Shown here piece by piece: positions 36,232 to 46,872 of a stretch of DNA of 64,000 nt; the stretch's first letter is position 1; every line of letters starts with the position of its first letter. The position numbers and the translations under genes were made by a program. Under the pieces are notes generated by a model. The model worked only from the letters and a program-made list of their open reading frames with translations, was not told where the DNA came from and searched no databases. The stretch covers positions 1,221,256 through 1,285,255 of the forward strand of contig JAJNNY010000005.1 in assembly GCA_022453515.1 (NCBI GenBank), read 5' to 3'. The DNA comes from Astrocystis sublimbata. Taxonomy: Eukaryota; Ascomycota; Sordariomycetes; Xylariales; Xylariaceae.

Positions 36232-36928
36232 ATGCCCTTTCGCGTACGAAATACTACCTAGGTAGCTAGCTATACTAATTACGGCGTATTTAAGATATAT
36301 ATAGCTTAGCTTTGATTTGCTAAAGCATCCTTCATGTACAGAAACAGTTGATAACAATGCTGGCTCGTTGTTGGCAATCCCCGCCTCACTAGGACGCACT
36401 CAAGGGGCACCACTTGCACGCAACTACCATAATGTACAGATTATAAATGAAGTATTCAAACTATCCCAGACTCCAAACACCGGGAAACCGTCCGCTATAG
36501 GATGGAAGAAGAGCGAAGCAAGAGAATACTTCTCTACCGGTGCTCGCCTCTCGGAAGCCTCTACTTCTTTACCGGCTAAGAAAGATATCGCCACAAATGC
36601 ATGCAAAAACAGTCCACCTTCGCAATCCCAGTCGCAGTCGCAGTCGCCGCCAAGCTCTCAGATAGATCCGTCGCCGCCAGAGGAGGAATTTCACATCAGG
36701 TTCCGTGATCTCGGCATGAACCGTATCACCAAATTTGTGGTGTTTGTTGTTATTGGCGTGCTAGGCACCATGGAGTCAGTTTTCTGGTGCAAAGTGCTCG
36801 TAAGTACATGGGCTGGAGACTGGTTTCAATGTGTTGGAAGCTTCTTCATATATAGTCCGATGCTGACTTTGGATATACAGTGGCGTTGGTGGACGCGCAA
36901 CGAAGAAGATACAGATGTGAAAGAATGA
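36232..36928 (+). CDS. small single-span membrane protein, possibly mitochondrial
   Basis: Proposed exons 36232-36243, 36305-36799 and 36881-36928, giving 184 residues. The main exon lacks an in-frame ATG at its 5' end. A 12-nt first exon (MPFR) joined by a 61-nt intron with GTACGA, an ACTAAT branch-like site and ATATAG restores a start. The N-terminal region is basic and hydroxyl-rich (SLLAIPASLGRTQ, then PLARNY), like a mitochondrial presequence. The middle is disordered, with an SQSQSQ run. Near the end ITKFVVFVVIGVLGTMESVF is one transmembrane helix, followed by WRWWTRNEEDTD. The last intron (81 nt, GTAAGT to ATACAG) is stop-free and in frame. I do not know a function. The start exon is the least certain part. 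Confidence 0.55.
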
Positions 36929-38653
36929 TAAATTGGCATGCTTTACACCTCATTCTGGAGAGTTGCAAATGAGATCATACTATACCATGACCGACACCAT
37001 TCAGCGCTGTAGTTGTTGTCACATTGAAAGTCTAGAGTTAATAGTTATCATTGAACCAGAATATGGTTTCGTGTCGTGTACAGCATCCCCCCCCCTGATA
37101 CTGCTTGTATCCTAATGCACACTTGAGGTTTTCAAGATACATACCGACATAAACAAATTTATCAACACTATGCGAGAAGCGAACAGTAATCCAGTTGCTG
37201 CTATCATGGAATGTGAAATTTAATGCTCATAGGACGAGCAGATGCCCTGAGGACACATTGCATCGTCAATAAGGACTGAATACGAGTAAGTAAGTCGAAG
37301 ACTGGAGATGCGATCAGAGTGGCCATTTGCAGAGGATCATCGTCCGCCCAGGATTTCGATTTCCACGCTCGCTAGGTATGTTTCAATCATGCTCCGATAT
37401 TTGCCACGATCAGTGAATATCAATAAGTGGACAGCGTAGAATGATTGCAAATACCGTGTCTCGACCGTCATGCCAACTCAAAGCTTGGCCGGTGCAAGTC
37501 ATATCACTAGTGAGACGAACCCGGTGAAAGTGCCAGGCTAGCTAACATTGATGGGTCGGTCCAATGCTGGCTGAGTGAAGGACACTTCGAAAACGTCGCG
37601 TCACAGCTTCTCAAAGAGCCCAGGTTCACCGCTCACTCGGGTTTGCAGATAATACGGTATGATGGGTAGCCGTCGCGTAAGATGATGGGACTGTCAGTCC
37701 GGGTGAGAGAAAACCTGAATCAGGTTCATACAAAGCGCTTTTATAATCGGGCCAGGGCCTGTCGTGTCTGGATATTCAAAGGGGTAGGCGAGGTAGGTAA
37801 CAGATATGTACGTAAGATATAGGCGATTACCTGTCCTCGCCTGTTAGGCTGTTACCATTGTCCCGAACCTGCCGGTTTGGACCCTGCATAAGGCACGGAA
37901 ACTGGGAAACTGGAAACGCGCGGGCAACTGGCTATGTAAGTAAGTGTGTATGTATGTGTCGTCCGTGTGTGGGGGGCCGGGGGGCTCGTGTGGTTTATTA
38001 GGCTCGATTTAGCGTCGTGGGCGTACCCGCACGAATATGAAGATGCCAGGCGAGCAGGTATTGAGGCCGACCAGGTATGCCGACTTGAAACAAACGACAG
38101 CCGTGATCTAGGGAGTTCGATGTTGATGCAAACATGGATAATGCATAATATACACGTGTAGATAACTTAATAAGCCCTCTTGCCAGGTGGTTCCATGTAA
38201 TGCATGCATCTCGATGCAGCAGTGTCTGCATTGTGGGATGTGGGAGGATGGAAACATTCAATTTGGGGACTGCCTCGAGGCCGCTCGTAAGACCGGCAAA
38301 AGACTTGGAAGGCACGAGAGAGACGCTGCGAGACCCTGGATGCCTGGACGTTCATTTCGCGGTCTAGCCGGTCAGCCTCGCATTGATTGGCCGCCAAAGC
38401 TGCCTCTGCCTTGATTTCCCAACGGCGCGTGGTCGCACTAAGCGCTTCCAGGCGACGCTTGGCAACGTACGACCCTTGACCAGACCTTACTTTAGCCACA
38501 CCGAGTCAAGCCACCGAGAGAGCTGGCTTGGCATCCTCGTCCTCCCGGGCGTCCCTGAAAACGGAATATAATTAAATAAGAAGACGGCCCCTTCTCCCGG
38601 CCTGCGTGTAGACATGCGGCTGCGATACTGATCCACGAGTAAATATACCTAGG

Positions 38654-38674
38654 TATATATATATATATATATAT
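38654..38674. repeat. (TA)n microsatellite
   Basis: About ten TA dinucleotides following CCTAGG, roughly 210 bases upstream of the ATG at 38883. Confidence 0.85.
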
Positions 38675-38827
38675 CATATCTCCCGAGCTCCCTCGCGCCG
38701 CACTGAGGCGCATATGCATATATCCCCGACGCTCGTTACTTTGCCCTCTATTTTCTGCTCACTGTCTACTTGTTGTTCTCGCGGTGCTATCTATCGGCAG
38801 CTAGCACATAATTGATCACGATTTTTC

Positions 38828-38862
38828 ATTTCCTTTCCTTTCCTTTCCTTTCCTTTCCTTCC
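38828..38862 (+). promoter_or_regulatory. (TTTCC)n pyrimidine tract before the start codon
   Basis: Seven near-perfect TTTCC units end 20 bases before the ATG at 38883. CT-rich stretches just upstream of start codons are common in highly expressed filamentous-fungal promoters and leaders, so this probably marks the transcription start area. That is inference. Confidence 0.6.
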
Positions 38863-38882
38863 CCCGCCCGGCATATACTCTG

Positions 38883-40674
38883 ATGGCTGGCGATATTGAG
38901 GAGTCTGTTGTGGCAGGAGATGGCAGTACCACTACAGAGGAAGTGAAGCCCTACAAAATTCATGTAAGTCTCGCGTGTGTTGGAGATCATCATGTGAGTC
39001 GACATATGTGTGGCTGACATCTGCTGTGACCAGGTCTCATCTCGATATCTGAATCTTACTAGACAGAAACTTGAGATTGCGCGGTTACCCCATGAGTTCG
39101 ATGAGCCCAAGTCGAAAGACTGGTGGCAGCCAAAGTCTCAGGTTGAGCCCCTTATTGATTTTTGGTGAGTTATACCCGTCGGGCGGAGATGACACGGCCG
39201 GGGTCTCTTGAACTGTCTATTGACGCCCAACAGGCTCGAACAATATAACTGGCGCGACCAAGAAGAGATACTGAACGCTCTCCCACAGTCTCGGACAGCG
39301 TTCACCATCGCCCAATCCGAATCGCCTATCAGGCTTCATTTCATCCATGTTCCCTCACCGCGCGCCAACGCGATACCCCTTTTACTGATACCCCCCTTTC
39401 CCTTCTCCAGTCTTTCCGTGGGACATCTGGTGAAGCTCTTCACTGAGCCGGAAGAGGCGAACCACCAGCCTTTTCATCTCGTCATCCCTTCGTTGCCAGG
39501 CCTGGGGTTCAGCGATGCGCTCCCGACGAATTCTCCCGTGATATCTTCTACGGCCGAGCTTCTCGACGCCTTGATGAAGCGGCTGGGATACCCGCACTAC
39601 CTGCTCACCAATGCAGGCGCAGGGTCACTTTCGCCCGCGCAGATCGACTACAAGCTCGCCGACTGGCTCGCAACACGTTACTCGGACTCATGCCTCGGTA
39701 CCCATCTCATCTCTCCTCCCCTGGCGCGACCGAGAGCGCGCGAGGCGCCGCTAGGGTGGGCGAAATGGTCCGTCGCGCGATTCTTTGAGGCATCTATTCT
39801 AGGCTATCGCACCGAGGACTACAAAGCCCTCCGCAGAAGCGGTATCTCGCCAAGGAAGACGGCTACATCATCGACGACGGCCCCGAAATGCGCACGGAGC
39901 GGCATGGGCCTCGCCGAACCTAATACTCTCTCTTACGCCCTCTGCGACTCGCCGACGGGCCTCCTCGTCTTCGCCATGAAAGGTCTCCGCCTCCTCGCGC
40001 CGCGCAAGGAGTTTTCGCCGACCGAGATCATCAACTTCACACAGCTCGCGTGGCTGCCTGGTCCCGAGGCCGCGCTGCGAATCTGGGCGCACTGCGTGCA
40101 ACATCCCGAGCATAGTGTCGACGGGAAAAAGCAGAGGAGGTCCCATGGAAAGCCACGTGTTGCCCTTACGGTGTTCCTGGGGGACCATGAGAAAGGGGCC
40201 GGTGGGACAAGTAGCGGCAGTGGCGAAGGGCCAGTAGAGGTAGGATTCGATGGGCCAAAACCGGCATATTCTTGTCCCGCCTGGGCCGCGACGAGCTACG
40301 ATGTGCTGCATGTTCACCGCGTCAGCGGAGACGCCAGTCTCCTGGCATGGGAGCGACCCGAGCTAATAGCAGCTGGCGTTCGCGAGCTCGCGGCCGCCGT
40401 GCTTCGGGTGAACCGACAACTGCAGCCTGCGGGAAGGGCAGAGACGGCGCATGCCGCGGTGGTATCTGAAGCTGGTCCTGGGGCGCAGGAGCAGGAGCCT
40501 GGACAGACATCGTCGGAACAACCCCGGCTTGAACAAGGGCTGCTAGCTCCGCCATCACAGCCTATGCGGAAAAGCAGTGATGATGCAACCAAGGTGGCAA
40601 GTAATGACACCCTTGCTACGGGGGATAAAATCGCCTCCTCGTTACCCGCAACACCGAGTCCCATCGCGGTCTAG
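38883..40674 (+). CDS. epoxide-hydrolase-like alpha/beta protein, nucleophile motif absent
   Basis: Three exons, 38883-38963, 39034-39164 and 39234-40674, giving 550 residues. Residues 28-90 match the epoxide hydrolase N-terminal meander (VSSRYLNLTRQKLEIARLPH, then WLEQYNW). The hydrolase core follows: LVIPSLPGLGFSDALP, then LSYALCDSPTGLLVF. In true epoxide hydrolases the elbow after the Gly-Phe-Ser region is GGDWGS with Asp as nucleophile; here residues 197-202 read NAGAGS, so no Asp is available and standard catalysis is not expected. About 39833-39918 reads poorly in this frame but well in another (see findings). The last 130 residues are a low-complexity Ala/Glu/Ser tail beyond the normal enzyme end. 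It may be a non-enzymatic family member; function unknown. Confidence 0.75.
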
Positions 40675-41569
40675 GAACTTAGGAATGGGTGCTGGGATGG
40701 CTTGACGAGCCGCTCCTGAGATGGGACGGGGCCACGAAAGCGAACACCACACACAACAATAAGCAGAGCCAACGGCAGTCACTAGGGGTGACATGAGATA
40801 CTGTCATTTGGAAGCATGGAATACCTAAAAGGGTATCGGTGAAGGATCACATCATAAGAGCCTTACCCAGGCCGGTTTTCTCGTTTCAAAGATACCGTCT
40901 TTCGAAGACCATTTTCTGTTTTGATAGATGTGAGGTCCAATACCTACAAATACCACAAATCTAAACAATGTGCAACTACTCGAGTTCGAAGCATTGATGC
41001 CTGCCAACAGCTGCTTCCCTCTAGCACTTGGCAAGCTCCAATGCGCAAGCCATCTGACGCGATCCCCTGGCTTGCTGTTTGCACATTATACGACGAAACC
41101 TCGGATCTGCACAATATTCGATACACTACCTATCAGATTGCGTTTGAGGTGAAGTCACATATGCGGCGAAATGGATAGATGGAAATGCATTGTTTACTAT
41201 GTCGTTCATCTCTATTAATATCATGCATTATCTTTCAGTCGTTCATAGCCGTGGCGTGGCCCTGAACCTTCTTTTACACGCGCATAGTAGTCTGGTAAAC
41301 TACGCACCTGGCGACTAAATAATTCCTCGGTATGCTGTAATCCTCTGACCACCCTAACTCCGATCAGTGCACTTCCCCTTTTGCCCCTTATTCTTATTAA
41401 CGTAACGCCGGACTTTGCCGATTGACTACCTGTCTAGTTCTCCGCTCTGATCACACGGCCCCGGTGATAAAGCCCCTAATACAATTGCTGAACCTCCACT
41501 GTCTTGGCCATGCCCACTGGATATGCTTCTAAATTCATTATGTATCTTGCTGTCGATGACATCGATCAT
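40675..41569. other. convergent intergenic region
   Basis: Lies between the stops of the epoxide-hydrolase-like gene (+) and the ELO elongase (-). Two opposing open frames at 40852-41178 are mutual shadows with no domain. Presumably 3' UTRs. Confidence 0.45.
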
Positions 41570-42793
41570 CTATGCCTTTCGCGAGCGAGGGGTGGATCCA
41601 TTGGCCTTCTTCATACCGGTGGCTGTCGCTTGGCTGTTCTGGGCTTCTGGCACGACGTGAGGGCCAGGGAGAGGCGCTTGGGACATGCGGCGCAGGGTCT
41701 TGCGAGAGCTCGGCGGCTTGCGGTCTTTCTTGTAGGTGGCGAAGTAGAAAGAGATGAAGAGAACCAAGTACGAGGTGAGCGTGCCAATACCCGCAAACGC
41801 AGCGTACTCCTCGCCAGCGCACTTGCCAGCGCTTGGCATCCATTCGAAGTATGTAGATGTGAAGTATGTGTACGATGCGAAGTAAACAAAGCCTGATGCC
41901 AGATTAGCATACTTGAACCACAATCTTGGCGACATATATGGGTGCGTCAAAACATACCGAGATCGATGACAAACTGGATGATCTGGAGGCGGGTGATCCA
42001 TTCCTTCCACCAAATCTTGACGCCCCGCGCGCTCTGGAAGTAGTACCAGTACATGACAACGTGAACTGTTAAGTTAAGGGTGATGACAACCCACGAGACC
42101 GAGGTCGAACCGATGAGCTGGGTGTAGCAGAGGAAGGCGGTGGCGCCGTGGTGGTAGCAGTGGAGGAAGGCTTTTGAGGCACGGCATTAGTTGATTGGTG
42201 TCATGGTAGGTATACGGCAGACGGAGCTTACTCAATGGCTTCTTCTTGAGGAACAAGAACACGGTGTCCAGAAATTCGAGGTACTTGGTCAGGTAGTTAA
42301 GCTACGGATGGTTAGCCAAGCGACTCTGAACAGGCACAGGCACGGTCAAGTTGGGAATCAAGCAACATACATAGTACAGAACGACCAGGGGTTGGGTCCA
42401 ACCGCCTTCAGCATCGCATATGGCGTAAAAGAGGCCATGCCGGGCAACGGTGGGGATGAGCTGCTCGAGAAAAAGGACGAGGAGGAGGGCGCTGACGGAT
42501 GTGAGGATGAAGTTGTGAATCAGGAAGAGTGTCTTGAGCTTGAAGGGTTCGCGGTTGCGCATCCACTCACGACCACCGAAGATGATGGTGTAGTAGACGA
42601 CGCTGAAGATGAGAGATTCCCTGAGCGTCGAGAGGGGAGTCTTGCCGGCGACGAATCGGAAGTCGTCGGCCGGGTAGCCGACAACAGCCTCGAAGGCCTT
42701 GCTGAAGTACGGCCAGATAGGCACGCCGAAGGGCCTGTCGAGGGTAGGGATGGGCAGCGCCTCCCACAGCGCAGCAGTTTGGGGCGTCGCCAT
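41570..42793 (-). CDS. ELO-family very-long-chain fatty acid elongase
   Basis: Four exons: 42793-42371, 42301-42232, 42170-41958 and 41892-41570, giving 342 residues. About seven hydrophobic helices surround the hallmark HXXHH box [11 protein letters not shown] (His168, His171, His172) and the preceding block [23 protein letters not shown] proteins catalyse the condensing (3-ketoacyl-CoA synthase) step of fatty acid elongation in the ER membrane. The tail is Lys/Arg/Ser-rich ([14 protein letters not shown]), fitting ER retention. By length and composition it resembles the fungal Elo2/Elo3 group, which supplies C20-C26 acids for sphingolipids; the exact chain length cannot be read from sequence. 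The start [20 protein letters not shown] has a good context. The gene is convergent with the epoxide-hydrolase-like gene. Confidence 0.92.
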
Positions 42794-44350
42794 TGTGCGT
42801 CGTATCACGCGTTGGAGCGCTGAGACCAGACACGGGGCGGAAGCGGAAGCGGGATGGGATAGATGGATTGCAGCTTGTTACTTTGTAGCTTGTAGCTTGT
42901 AGCTTGCAGCTTGAAGGTGTGGTGGGAGATGGACACGTGCCGAGGGAGGGTTTTGGCGTCGAACGCGAGAGACAATATGTGCCGAGGCGGAGGGAGCAAG
43001 CAAGAAAGAAGATTGAGAAGAAAGAAACGGTAATTGAAGGAGTGACAAGAAGCGATGCAAGAAGGGCGATTATGAAAACAGACCGTTACGGCTCACGGCG
43101 CATTCGACGACCGAGAGGGCAGCGGGAACAGACGTGAAGAAGCAAAGAAGGAAGTGAGCAGGTCGAGGGCGAGGGCGAGGTCGAAGTCGAGGTCGAAGTC
43201 GTGGAGGTCCAAGCCACTGGATACTGAATAGGGACAAGAGCGAGCTGCGACCGCGGGTCTTGAATCCACAGGCCCAGATCAGACCAGTCAATAGGCCTAC
43301 AGTTACATTAAAAGGGGAACGCGCATGACATTTTTTCCCTTCCCATCGCGCCCGCCTCCTTTCCACCTATTGGTACCTACCTGCCCAGTGCCCACCGCAC
43401 TACCTACCTACCTACGCTGGCCTCGGGGAACCCCTGCACCACGCGGGCTCTCGGGCCCCTCGGCACGGAGATTTGTGCTGGAACATTACAGTAGGTAGGT
43501 ACCTCTGTAGGTACCTACCTAGGGTAGGCCCGCAAGGTATGGCCTGCAATTTGTTATCAATCATGGCATTCTTAGCACGTTAATGCCGAGGGAGAGCCAA
43601 CGGAACCTCGGCAGTCATTGCCCATCCATCAATTACCTAGGAACTTAAGATGCTAAGTTCAAAGTTGTAAGATACTAGTACCGTTTAGAGATTACCTCAG
43701 GCTGGAGACGCAAAGTGTGTGCGTTACTATACGTACTTACCTAGAACCACAAAGCCTGGAGGTTAAGTTCTCTCGCATCTCATTGGAGCATCATGTATAA
43801 TACCCGTAAACCCATCAACTTGAATATCTCCCAAAGTCTCCAAGGTCCACGGTGCTGACACTTATTTGCACTTCCATCCGTCCATTGCACAGCTATCACG
43901 AACATTGAAGGAGAATAACAAGTCGGGCTTCAGATATCTTGCTCTTATCTGTCTACATCAGCCTTTTGAGGCTCGGTTGGCGAGTTGCATGAGTGTACTA
44001 GGTACTTACTGTATGGATGTATGTAAAACCTTGGGTGGGGTGTACTTAAACCAAAGTCTGCGGTAATTATACTTTTCAAGGTACATCTGACGCTCCCCAT
44101 ATACCCCGCCCTGGACAACTTGCAATCGCAATTGACAGCATTTGCGCATGCTTCTCGCGTCTCTTGCTACGATGTTCCATTTGGCTACGAGAGAGTGAGC
44201 AACTATGGAATTTGGGGACTTGGAGATCTCGAGGTTGTGAACAACGTGGTATCAGTGGAGTTCCATCTCGGTGGGTGGGTGGCTCGGGTGGGATGACGAT
44301 GAAGGACCTAGCCCCGCAGATTTCCGCATACGGTAATACTAGACAGCAAC

Positions 44351-44358
44351 GACCAATC
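44351..44358 (+). promoter_or_regulatory. CCAAT box upstream of COX6
   Basis: ACCAATCA lies about 280 bases before the COX6 ATG. CCAAT boxes with an A/C-rich context bind the Hap2/3/5 complex, which activates respiratory genes in fungi. The position fits, but binding is inferred. Confidence 0.35.
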
Positions 44359-44501
44359 AGAGACAACCATTTACCATTTGGTGAGCCAGTACCAGGTAGG
44401 TAGGTTCCTAGGTAGGCACCCTAGGTACGGTAGTGTCCACTGTCGGCACTGCCAGCGGGATCATTCGATGCAGCAGCTGGTGGCAGCAGATTTTACGTAC
44501 C

Positions 44502-44529
44502 CAGCGACCAGCGACCAGCAACCAGCAAC
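44502..44529. repeat. 7-bp tandem repeat (CAGCRAC)x4 in the COX6 leader
   Basis: Four head-to-tail copies of CAGCGAC/CAGCAAC about 110 bases upstream of the ATG. Probably in the 5' UTR or core promoter; significance unknown. Confidence 0.7.
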
Positions 44530-44635
44530 ATTCGACATCATCAGCGACCGACCCTCACCGACCCTCGCCCGCTTCTTAGCCGACCGCGCTGTCCCCTCTC
44601 CGCTCTATCGACTTCCAGAGTAACGCCTGCTCGCC

Positions 44636-45474
44636 ATGTCTACCACATCTCTCCTCCGCGTCGCCGTCCGCGGCCCGAGCCAGACCTTTTTCCGCGCATA
44701 CCGTCCCGTCGCTCCCTCGCGGGCCAGCGCCGCCGCCGTCCCTGGTCTCATCGCCGGCTCCAGCCTCAACTTCACCACCACCGTCCCTCGCCGGAGCGAT
44801 CACCACGAGGAGACCTTTGAGGAGTTCACCGCCAGGTAAGGGCACTCGTCGCCGGGCGCAGCGCTACCTCGTGAGCCCGTGGCTGTGGCCGTGGCCGTGG
44901 CCGTGGCTGTTGTCGGAATGTTACGGCCCGGGGACTCAACCGCCTCGGAGCTTGGCTGGAGACTGCAATGCGCCAATTGTGCTCGCAGATGACCGAAGAC
45001 GCCGTTTGGAAAGCTAATGGAAGCTTTGCGCAGGTATGAGAAGGAGTTTGATGGTGTGCAGGATGTTTTCGAGCTGCAGGTTTGTCGTCCTTTTCTCATA
45101 TCCACTCTGGTTCCCTTGCCCCGGCTGCATTGCATCACACTGCACCACACTGCACGCTCACCACTTCACCCAACACCGACCGTACTTGTCTCGCCCATCA
45201 ATGGCCAGACTTACTTACCCTCCCCGTCCAACAGCGCAACCTGAACAACGCCTTCGCCTACGATCTCGTTCCCTCCCCCTCCGTCCTCCAGGCCGCCCTC
45301 AAGGCCGCCAGAAGGGTCAACGACTACCCCACCGCCGTCCGCGTTTTCGAGGGTGTCAAGGCTAAGGTAGAGAACAACGGCCAGTACCAGCAGTACCTTG
45401 AGGAGCTCAAGCCTCTGCGCGAGGAGTTTGGCATTGTCCTGAAGGAGGAGATGTACCCCGAGGAGGCCAAATAG
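44636..45474 (+). CDS. COX6: cytochrome c oxidase subunit VI (Va type)
   Basis: Three exons, 44636-44835, 45034-45079 and 45235-45474, giving 161 residues. The first 50 residues are a basic, Ser/Ala-rich mitochondrial presequence (MSTTSLLRVAVRGPSQTFFR). The mature part has HHEETFEEFTARYEKEFDGV, then RNLNNAFAYDLVPSPSVLQA and AARRVNDYPTAVRVFEGVK, which is the Cox6/COX5A helical-repeat signature. The subunit sits on the matrix side of complex IV and supports assembly and regulation of respiration. Intron 1 contains a TGGCCG run. The middle exon is 46 nt. Upstream lie a CCAAT box and TAGGTAGG motifs. Confidence 0.95.
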
Positions 45475-46872
45475 ATGCCACCCAGCAACCGTCTCCGCTT
45501 TGGTTGAGCCCGCAGAATCCCCGTCGAAACGCCGCCGTTGGGGGTCAGCAGGGCGTGGGGCGGCTCGAATTGGGGCCCGGAGAACGGGGCGAGCTGCCTG
45601 GACGAGAAAGACGAGAGAATAAAGGGAAACCCTTGGCCCCTTTCGGGTGGAACTTCGCGTCAAGTCTTCTTGAATGCCATTGCAATCCCGACCAACATGT
45701 ATATGTTCACTACTGCTATAAATAACCCTTTCTTATTACCAACCCGATGTTCGAGACTTCAGTTTGTGTTCTCTCATTCAACGCGCCAACGACGACGAAA
45801 GTAGACAGGTTAAATCTCATGGGAAGTCGGCCGATGCCCGGTTCGACACCTCTGGGGTGGAAATAGAAGCGAGACAGGCCTCGCTGTTTTTTCCTGTTTG
45901 TTCTTCCTTGCCTATCACCCTGCTTTGGGTCCAGGACTCTATTCACTACTACTAATTTTGCTCCGTGGATCTGTTGTGCTTTCGCTCTAGAGATGTTAGA
46001 TTGAAAACGATGTGCAAGTGCTAACCGACGTCGATTTTGTCGTCGCAATCAGCCGTCATGTCAATACGAAGTGAACCCCAATAGATTCTGTAGTCATCTT
46101 AAGTTACCTACTACCTAATATATCTCAACCGGTGGAACTGCTGGAAAACTATGTATACAACAGTTGACTAAGCCTAGTATGCATCTCGTGTGTATTCAAA
46201 TGTCAGGCGCGGCCGACACCTCTGCATCATTCTGCTGCTATCAGCTGAGTTACTTGCCCTCCTTGGCTCTTCTGCTGTTGTATTGGGTTCTAGAAGGTGC
46301 CTCAAGGTCTAGGTAGGCCTCTGCGTCTCTTCAGCTGCCTACATGTCTGTGTTGGGGTTGCATATCAAAACGGATCACCTAATATAGCTGGGCCGATAGA
46401 CGAAGTCAATCAAGGTCGCACTGATAGATTTCACATAACGTGTATCTTCAGCAGTACCAATGCAGTCACTGCCGAGTCACTACTAGCCCCCTTCCCTCGC
46501 TGCTATGGCGTACAAGTCTTCAGATTCCGCACGGAAAGCATGCCCAGGTGGTGTATAACTCAAAATTGACAACAACTCATCGCAGCTAGCTGGGTATCGA
46601 GGCATCTAAATACCGGCTCTAGAGTGAAAGGTCACCAAACTTCCCTGGCCAAAGGGGGCAAGACGGCGATGTGATATGATACAAAAACGTGGGTAATGCG
46701 CCCCTTCTCTCTGTTATTCTAAAACACACGCAGAGGTCCCAGACGCCATAAAACAAAGTGGCCATAAATGCAGGCCGCTAGCGCTCTATCTAGCGGAAGC
46801 AACTCTAGATCGGTTCGTTTTGCACAGCCATCGCGTCTTCCGTTCGCCATCGTATCCGTCGACCCTGTGGGG
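45475..46872. other. convergent intergenic region
   Basis: Between the stops of COX6 (+) and the chromatin gene (-). AT-richer; open frames at 45504-45804, 45716-46048 and 46297-46569 have no domain and no coding-like composition. Presumably 3' UTRs plus spacer. Confidence 0.45.

Larger units (their letters stand above)
36929..38882. other. 2 kb intergenic region upstream of the epoxide-hydrolase-like gene
   Basis: No supported gene; the open frames at 37998-38499 and 38187-38414 lack domains and lie antisense to each other. It holds a (TA)n tract (38654-38674), a CCTGGATGCCTGG element (about 38335-38347) and the pyrimidine-rich tract before the next ATG. Confidence 0.45.
42794..44635. other. 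divergent intergenic region ELO / COX6
   Basis: The first 0.4 kb is leader and promoter of the ELO gene and contains a (GAGGTCGAAGTC)n-like repeat at about 43158-43203. TACCTACCT/GTAGGTACC motifs cluster at 43370-43412, 43488-43530 and 44393-44430. No supported open frame. The right end holds the COX6 promoter. Confidence 0.5.

Noticed and set aside
40314..40664. Cys/Ser-rich minus-strand frame resembling a secreted cysteine-rich protein
   Set aside because: Antisense of the GC-rich low-complexity tail of the epoxide-hydrolase-like gene; no signal peptide or splice support.
45211..45663. 150-codon minus-strand frame
   Set aside because: Antisense of COX6 exon 3 and its 3' flank; composition is a shadow.
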